64,000 nt of DNA, taken from Pseudomonas sp. H9 (GTDB taxonomy: Bacteria; Pseudomonadota; Gammaproteobacteria; Pseudomonadales; Pseudomonadaceae). Shown here piece by piece: positions 60,055 through 64,000 of this stretch. The position numbers and the translations under genes are program-made. Position 1 is the first letter of the stretch. Every line of letters starts with the position of its first letter. The notes below the pieces were generated by a model. That model was not told the origin of the DNA. It worked only from the letters and a program-made list of their open reading frames with translations, and made no database searches. Location: the NCBI RefSeq assembly GCF_004353925.1, contig NZ_SMOK01000047.1, positions 124,001-188,000 on the forward strand, in the 5' to 3' direction.

Positions 60055-60110
60055 GATTGGCTCCTGGCGCTGCGGGCGGACGTTAGGGCTTAAGCTCGGT
60101 CGTAGTGGGA

Positions 60111-60458
60111 TCAACAACAGGCGGTGTCACGAACAGGGCGTCCGTCCATGTGCTGCAGGCGCGAAGCATTGTTGTGGAGCCAATCGGCATTGGCCCGAAG
60201 CGTCACCTGCAGAATCTCGGTTACCCAGTCGGGCAGGTTCGGGTTGAGGCGGTAGTAAACCCATTGACCTTGGCGGCGATCCAACAGCAAGCCGCTGCTG
60301 CGCAGTTGGGCGAGGTGGCGGCTTACCTTGGGCTGACTGTCATCCAGAGCACACATCAACTCGCACACACAGAGCTCTCCTTGGTCGGCAATCAGCAAGG
60401 TGGCTCGGACTCGCGTCTCGTCAGCCAGGCTTTTGAAAATCTCTGGGGGAGTGAGCAT
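60111..60458 (-). CDS. arsR: Arsenite-responsive repressor ArsR
   Basis: Dimeric winged-helix repressor of the ars operon. I use the ATG at 60458 (115 residues, MLTPPEIFKSLADETRVRAT), with AGGTG about 7 bases upstream; a GTG three codons earlier is the alternative. The metal site CVC is in ELCVCELMCAL, with the DNA-recognition helix QPKVSRHLAQLRSSGLL. A C-terminal Cys pair may add a ligand. A perfect dyad lies just upstream. Confidence 0.95.
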   Translation of the reverse strand: MLTPPEIFKSLADETRVRATLLIADQGELCVCELMCALDDSQPKVSRHLAQLRSSGLLLDRRQGQWVYYRLNPNLPDWVTEILQVTLRANADWLHNNASRLQHMDGRPVRDTACC

Positions 60459-60472
60459 GGAAGACACCTAAA

Positions 60473-60508
60473 ACATATGGAAATACGAATATACGGATTT
60501 CCATATGT
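60473..60508. promoter_or_regulatory. ArsR operator
   Basis: Perfect dyad of 12-base arms (ACATATGGAAAT and its complement) around a 12-base spacer, 15 bases upstream of the arsR ATG. Its position and symmetry fit the autorepression site of ArsR. Confidence 0.75.
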
Positions 60509-60590
60509 AAAAGGCAAGCCGAAATGCATGCAGGCTGGCGAACGCAGGGGCAGCCAATCGACAATTAAACACAGGAACACTGGAGTTGGA

Positions 60591-60667
60591 TGGTGTCCCA
60601 GGGCAGGTTCGAACTGCCAACCTTCCCCTTAGGAGGGGGATGCTCTATCCAATTGAGCTACTGAGAC
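60591..60667 (-). tRNA. tRNA-Arg (anticodon CCT)
   Basis: A 77-base cloverleaf on the minus strand: acceptor stem GTCTCAG/CTGGGAC, discriminator A and encoded CCA. The anticodon loop CTCCTAA carries CCT, reading AGG, and GTTCGAACCTG forms the T arm. Confidence 0.95.
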
Positions 60668-60967
60668 ATAGAGCCGGCAACGATCGCTGCGCGACAGAGG
60701 ACGGCGTGCATGTTAACCAGCACGCTGGCATTTGTCATGTCATCCATGGGGCTTTTTGCCTGTAGCTTTTATGCAAGCGTCAGCGCAGATCGTGCATTTT
60801 GCAACAAGGCAGAGGGCCATTATTGCAGAATGCACGGGGCAGCCTTTGTAAAATCAGCCTATTTATTTGATTTTAAAAGACTAAACGTCGTTTTTCCGCT
60901 GGCATGCAGCGTGCAACCTTCACCCACAAGTGCCCGGCAACCGCCCTGCCTCTGTGGAGTATGCCTG
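60668..60967. other. Interval between the tRNA and the next gene
   Basis: The 300-base interval contains no convincing gene; an open frame from 60710 that joins the downstream one has no ribosome site. A+T-rich DNA at about 60850-60895 probably carries the promoter of the short downstream gene. Confidence 0.5.
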
Positions 60968-61171
60968 ATGAACCGCACACTGCTTTTGCTCAATGCGCTG
61001 GCATTGGCCGTACTGGTCGGCCTGATTCTGCAGCCAGACAATTCCGAGGTATCGGCCCAAGCCCAAACACCCTCTGTGATGAGCCCACGGCTGGTTGATT
61101 TTGGTAACCGTGCCGGGTCGACGCCGGCGCCCAGCGAGCAAGCCGGCAGCGAGCAGCGGCTGATTTTCTGA
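60968..61171 (+). CDS. Short membrane-anchored or secreted protein of unknown function
   Basis: The 67-residue product from the ATG at 60968 (GGAG about 9 bases upstream) has one N-terminal hydrophobic segment (LLLLNALALAVLVGLILQP, about 4-22), then a polar Ser/Ala/Gln-rich tail. It could be a type II membrane anchor or a signal peptide. I do not recognise the family. It is convergent with phnN, with only 4 bases between stops. Confidence 0.65.
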   Translation: MNRTLLLLNALALAVLVGLILQPDNSEVSAQAQTPSVMSPRLVDFGNRAGSTPAPSEQAGSEQRLIF

Positions 61172-61175
61172 GCAC

Positions 61176-61787
61176 TCAGCCGCTAATCAGAAGCCCCTGC
61201 TCACGCAGCAAGTCGAGTAATCGCGCCACTGCGTCTTCAAGGCGGGTTGAGTTATCCAGCAGGAAGATGCCTTGCTCGGGCAAGCTCAGTTGCTGGCTGC
61301 GCGCCAGGCGCTTTTCTATATCGTCCAGGCTCTCACGCCCTCGGGCCAGCAAGCGTTGGCGCAATACCTGTGGCTCGACGCTGAGCAACACCGGCAGTAG
61401 ATCCGGATAACGCTGCCGAGCCAACGGCAAATACCCGCGCGAGCCGTTGATCAGTACTGTTCGCCCCTGTTCCAGCCAGCGATCAATCTGCACCGGAATG
61501 CCGTAAGACAGGCCATTGGCCTGCCAATGCAAGGCAAACTCACCCGCCGCACACATCTGCTCAAAGCGCTCATGGGAAACCCCCAGGGCATCTTCTCCCT
61601 TGGCCTCTGCCGAGCGGGTGATGACCCGCCTGGCGACGGCGACATTGTGCGCCTGGAGTGCAGGCCGGGCAGCGTCGATCAATGAGTCCTTGCCAGCACC
61701 GGAAGGCCCCATCAAATAAACCAGGCGCCCAGGCAGAACTGTACGGCGCGCGGTTCTTGCGTCATGCTGCATAGCCACTATGCTCAT
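61176..61787 (-). CDS. phnN: Ribose 1,5-bisphosphate phosphokinase PhnN
   Basis: Makes PRPP from ribose 1,5-bisphosphate. The 203 residues have a guanylate-kinase-like P-loop (YLMGPSGAGKDSLIDAAR) and FALHWQANGLSYGIPVQIDR. Usually found at the end of phn (C-P lyase) operons; here it stands alone, so it may serve PRPP synthesis from other sources. The start at 61787 is used; Met6 is an alternative. Confidence 0.9.
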   Translation of the reverse strand: MSIVAMQHDARTARRTVLPGRLVYLMGPSGAGKDSLIDAARPALQAHNVAVARRVITRSAEAKGEDALGVSHERFEQMCAAGEFALHWQANGLSYGIPVQIDRWLEQGRTVLINGSRGYLPLARQRYPDLLPVLLSVEPQVLRQRLLARGRESLDDIEKRLARSQQLSLPEQGIFLLDNSTRLEDAVARLLDLLREQGLLISG

Positions 61788-62113
61788 CAGTAAGGAAGCC
61801 TGCGCATTCTAGGCGCTTTCCGCGGCGTTTTCGCCTGCCACTTACAGGTGGCGGTAAAACCTCCGATGGAGCGTTAAATGAAAAAATGAAAAATTTCCAA
61901 CCAGTGCTCATTTCTGATAATTGGTACTGGCAAAAAGCCTTCACACGGCTCAATATTTGTCACAGAATTGACGCCAAGGAACCGGCGACAATGAGGCATG
62001 ATGTACACCTCATTCACAATTCAGGTTGAACATTTTGTCGCCGTGATGGTCGTACTGAGATCGTGCGGCCAATTTCGAGAACCGCTTCCCCTGAACTACA
62101 ACCGGTCAATTAT
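61788..62113. other. amrZ upstream region
   Basis: The 326 bases hold no gene. There is an A+T-rich stretch at about 61860-61960, an inverted repeat AATGAGG-N11-CCTCATT at 61990-62014, and a possible AlgU site at 62028-62054. This is the control region of amrZ, divergent from phnN. Confidence 0.55.
62028..62054 (+). promoter_or_regulatory. Possible AlgU (sigma-22) promoter of amrZ
   Basis: GAACAT, 16 bases, then TCGTA; the AlgU consensus is GAACTT-N16/17-TCTGA. The -10 match is poor. AlgU control of amrZ is known in P. aeruginosa. The site ends 60 bases before the amrZ ATG. Confidence 0.3.
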
Positions 62114-62440
62114 ATGCGCCCAATGAAACAGGCTGTTTACTCAAGCCGCACCGCTGACAAATTCGTCGTCCGCCTCCCCGACGGAATGCGTGAGCGCATC
62201 GCCGAGGTAGCGCGCCATCATCACCGCAGCATGAACTCGGAAATCATCGCCCGCCTGGAACAGAGCCTGATCCAGGAAGGAGCTCTGGGTGATGAGCTGA
62301 GCATGCGCCTCGACAGCCCGGAGCTGTCGCTGCACGAGCGCGAACTGTTGCAACGCTTTCGCCAACTTTCACACCGCCAGCAGAACGCCTTGGTGGCTCT
62401 GATCGCTCACGATGTCGAGATGGCCGCAGACGCTTCCTGA
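62114..62440 (+). CDS. amrZ: Ribbon-helix-helix regulator AmrZ (AlgZ)
   Basis: DNA-binding protein that controls alginate, twitching, flagella (including repression of fleQ in some species) and c-di-GMP genes. I use the ATG at 62114: 108 residues (MRPMKQAVYSSRTADKFVVR), exactly the AmrZ length. The ribbon-helix-helix (about 15-60) has KFVVRLPDGMRERIAEVARH and RSMNSEIIARLEQSL. The C-terminal tetramerisation region has SPELSLHERELLQRFRQLSH. It is not linked to the flagellar cluster here except by the shared window. Confidence 0.95.
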   Translation: MRPMKQAVYSSRTADKFVVRLPDGMRERIAEVARHHHRSMNSEIIARLEQSLIQEGALGDELSMRLDSPELSLHERELLQRFRQLSHRQQNALVALIAHDVEMAADAS

Positions 62441-62457
62441 GCCCTGCCCGCCCGAAT

Positions 62458-62487
62458 AAAAAAGCCAGCTTTCGCTGGCTTTTTTTG
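62458..62487. terminator. Bidirectional terminator between amrZ and mgtE
   Basis: GCCAGC-TTTC-GCTGGC hairpin with six As on the left and seven Ts on the right. It can end both the plus-strand amrZ transcript and the minus-strand mgtE transcript. Confidence 0.9.
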
Positions 62488-62504
62488 CGTTTGGACCCTG
62501 GCAC

Positions 62505-63947
62505 TTACAACAGGAAGATGGTCGCCAGGCCCAGGAAGATGAAAAACCCGCCACTGTCGGTCATGGCGGTGATCATCACGCTGGCACCCATGGCCGGATC
62601 ACGCCCCAGGCGCGCCAAGGTCATGGGAATCAATACCCCCATCAACGCTGCGAGCAACAGGTTAAGGGTCATTGCTGCGGTCATCACCACACCCAGCGAC
62701 CAACTGCCATACAGCAGATACGCCACCGCACCGATTACACCACCCCACACCAGGCCGTTGATCAAGGCGACTGCTAGCTCCTTGCGCATCAGCCGTGAGG
62801 TATTACCAGGGCTGACCTGATCGAGCGCCATGGCACGAACGATCATGGTGATGGTCTGGTTACCGGAGTTGCCCCCAATACCCGCCACGATAGGCATCAG
62901 CGCCGCCAGCGCTACCAACTTCTCGATCGAGCCCTCGAACAGGCCGATCACCCGGGACGCCACGAAGGCGGTAATCAGGTTGATTGCCAGCCACGCCCAA
63001 CGGTTGCGCAACGAACGCCAGACCGAAGCAAAGATGTCTTCCTCTTCGCGCAGACCGGCCATGTTCAGCACTTCGGTCTCGCTTTCTTCACGAATCAGGT
63101 CGACCATCTCGTCGATGGTCAAACGACCGATCAAGCGATCGTTCTTGTCGATCACTGGCGCCGAAACCAAGTCATAACGCTCAAAGGCCTGAGCAGCGTC
63201 GTAAGCGTCTTCTTCCGGGTGGAACACTACCGGGTCATCAGCCATGACTTCAGCGACTTTCTTCTCCGGGTCATTGACCAGCAGGCGCTTGATCGGCAAT
63301 ACGCCCTTGAGAATGCCGTCGTAATCGACTACGAACAGCTTGTCGGTATGGCCTGGTAGCTCTTTGAGACGACGCAGGTAGCGCAGAACCACTTCCAGGC
63401 TGACGTCTTCACGGATGGTCACCATCTCGAAGTCCATCAGCGCACCGACTTGCTCCTCGTCATAGCTCAGTGCGGAGCGAACACGCTCACGCTGCTGGGC
63501 ATCGAGGGTTTCCATCAACTCATGGACAACGTCACGCGGCAACTCAGGTGCCAGGTCGGCCAGCTCGTCAGCGTCCATCTCCTTGGCGGCGGCAAGCAGC
63601 TCGTGATCGTCCATGTCGGCGATCAAGGTTTCCCGAACTGAGTCGGATACTTCCAGGAGGATGTCGCCGTCGCGCTCGGCCTTGACCAACTGCCAGACGG
63701 TCAGACGATCATCCAGCGGCAAGGCCTCGAGAATGTAGGCAACGTCGGCAGAGTGCAGATCATCAAGCTTGCGCTGCAGCTCGACGAGGTTCTGGCGGTG
63801 AACGAGGTTTTCAACCAGGTCGTGGTGGTGACCTTCCTGGCGGTGGGTCAGGTCTTCGACCACACGCTGACGCTGCAGCAGCTCGACCACCTGAGCCAGG
63901 CGATCCTGCAAGCTCTCTTGCGTCTTTTTTGCTTCGATTTCAGTCAT
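62505..63947 (-). CDS. mgtE: Magnesium transporter MgtE
   Basis: Mg2+-gated channel of the inner membrane. I use the ATG at 63947 (480 residues, MTEIEAKKTQESLQDRLAQV), with GGAG about 7 bases upstream. A MgtE_N helical domain (about 35-135) is followed by two CBS domains (about 140-260; HTDKLFVVDYDGILKGVLPI, APVIDKNDRLIGRLTIDEMV). Five membrane helices follow (about 290-480), with the signature GIGGNSGNQTITMIVRAMAL. It is convergent with amrZ. The last 53 bases of the window, upstream of it, show nothing else. Confidence 0.96.
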   Translation of the reverse strand: MTEIEAKKTQESLQDRLAQVVELLQRQRVVEDLTHRQEGHHHDLVENLVHRQNLVELQRKLDDLHSADVAYILEALPLDDRLTVWQLVKAERDGDILLEVSDSVRETLIADMDDHELLAAAKEMDADELADLAPELPRDVVHELMETLDAQQRERVRSALSYDEEQVGALMDFEMVTIREDVSLEVVLRYLRRLKELPGHTDKLFVVDYDGILKGVLPIKRLLVNDPEKKVAEVMADDPVVFHPEEDAYDAAQAFERYDLVSAPVIDKNDRLIGRLTIDEMVDLIREESETEVLNMAGLREEEDIFASVWRSLRNRWAWLAINLITAFVASRVIGLFEGSIEKLVALAALMPIVAGIGGNSGNQTITMIVRAMALDQVSPGNTSRLMRKELAVALINGLVWGGVIGAVAYLLYGSWSLGVVMTAAMTLNLLLAALMGVLIPMTLARLGRDPAMGASVMITAMTDSGGFFIFLGLATIFLL

Positions 63948-64000
63948 AGGCGAACTCCACTCCCAGCAGCGGAGCACGCCGGGAGAATCAATCAGTCAGA

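Noticed and set aside
60710..60967. N-terminal extension of the short protein at 60968
   Set aside because: No ribosome site; the extension looks like translated intergenic DNA, while the ATG at 60968 has GGAG and begins a proper hydrophobic segment.

Overview
The window is a chromosomal segment of a Pseudomonas from the P. putida group. Three things point there. The polar-flagellum cluster has the Pseudomonas order, including fleQ-fleSR and the hptB-hsbR-hsbA insert between fliK and fliJ. The right flank (flgZ, an MFS gene, a glutamine synthetase-like gene, bkdR, bkdA1-bkdA2-bkdB-lpdV, a PAS-GGDEF gene) is an order I recall from P. putida. The intergenic spaces carry a dense set of GGAGCGGG/CCCCGCGA-type REP elements. 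I could not search a database, so the species is not settled.

About 0.4 to 45.5 kb is flagellar and almost all on the minus strand. From left to right lie the 5' end of flhF, flhA, a small DUF3077-like remnant behind a structured leader, flhB, fliRQPONML, fliK, hptB-hsbR-hsbA (an anti-anti-sigma switch), fliJIHGFE, fleR-fleS, fleQ, fliT-fliS-fliD-flaG, fliC, a lone ketoacyl-ACP synthase III gene, flgL-K-J-I-H-G-F, a short secreted-protein gene, flgE-D-C-B and cheR-cheV. On the plus strand follow flgA, flgM, flgN and the PilZ brake gene flgZ. I find good sigma-54 -24/-12 sites in front of fleS, fliE, fliL, fliK, flgB and flgA and weaker ones before flhA and flgF. FliA (sigma-28) sites lie in front of fliC, flgM and cheV. 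This fits the FleQ -> FleSR -> FlgM/FliA hierarchy known in Pseudomonas. The flgA and cheV promoters are superimposed on opposite strands.

About 45.5 to 54.2 kb holds an MFS transporter, a glutamine synthetase-like ligase, the Lrp-family regulator bkdR and the divergent branched-chain ketoacid dehydrogenase operon. The bkdB linker contains an in-frame REP element. About 54.2 to 58.8 kb holds a LysR regulator divergent from a GST and a luciferase-like monooxygenase, a PAS-GGDEF diguanylate cyclase and an unknown 168-residue protein. About 58.9 to 60.5 kb is an arsenic operon, arsR-arsC-arsH, that lacks an efflux pump gene. About 60.6 to 64 kb holds tRNA-Arg(CCT), a short membrane or secreted protein, an orphan phnN, the motility and alginate regulator amrZ, and mgtE.

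Most of the window is ordinary core Pseudomonas sequence. The points most worth a second look are the DUF3077 remnant and its leader inside the flhA-flhB interval, the overlapping flgA/cheV promoters with a nearly leaderless flgA, REP elements that became protein-coding (bkdB, LysR C-terminus), the pump-less ars operon, and the ketoacyl synthase left next to fliC without the flagellin glycosyltransferases often found there.
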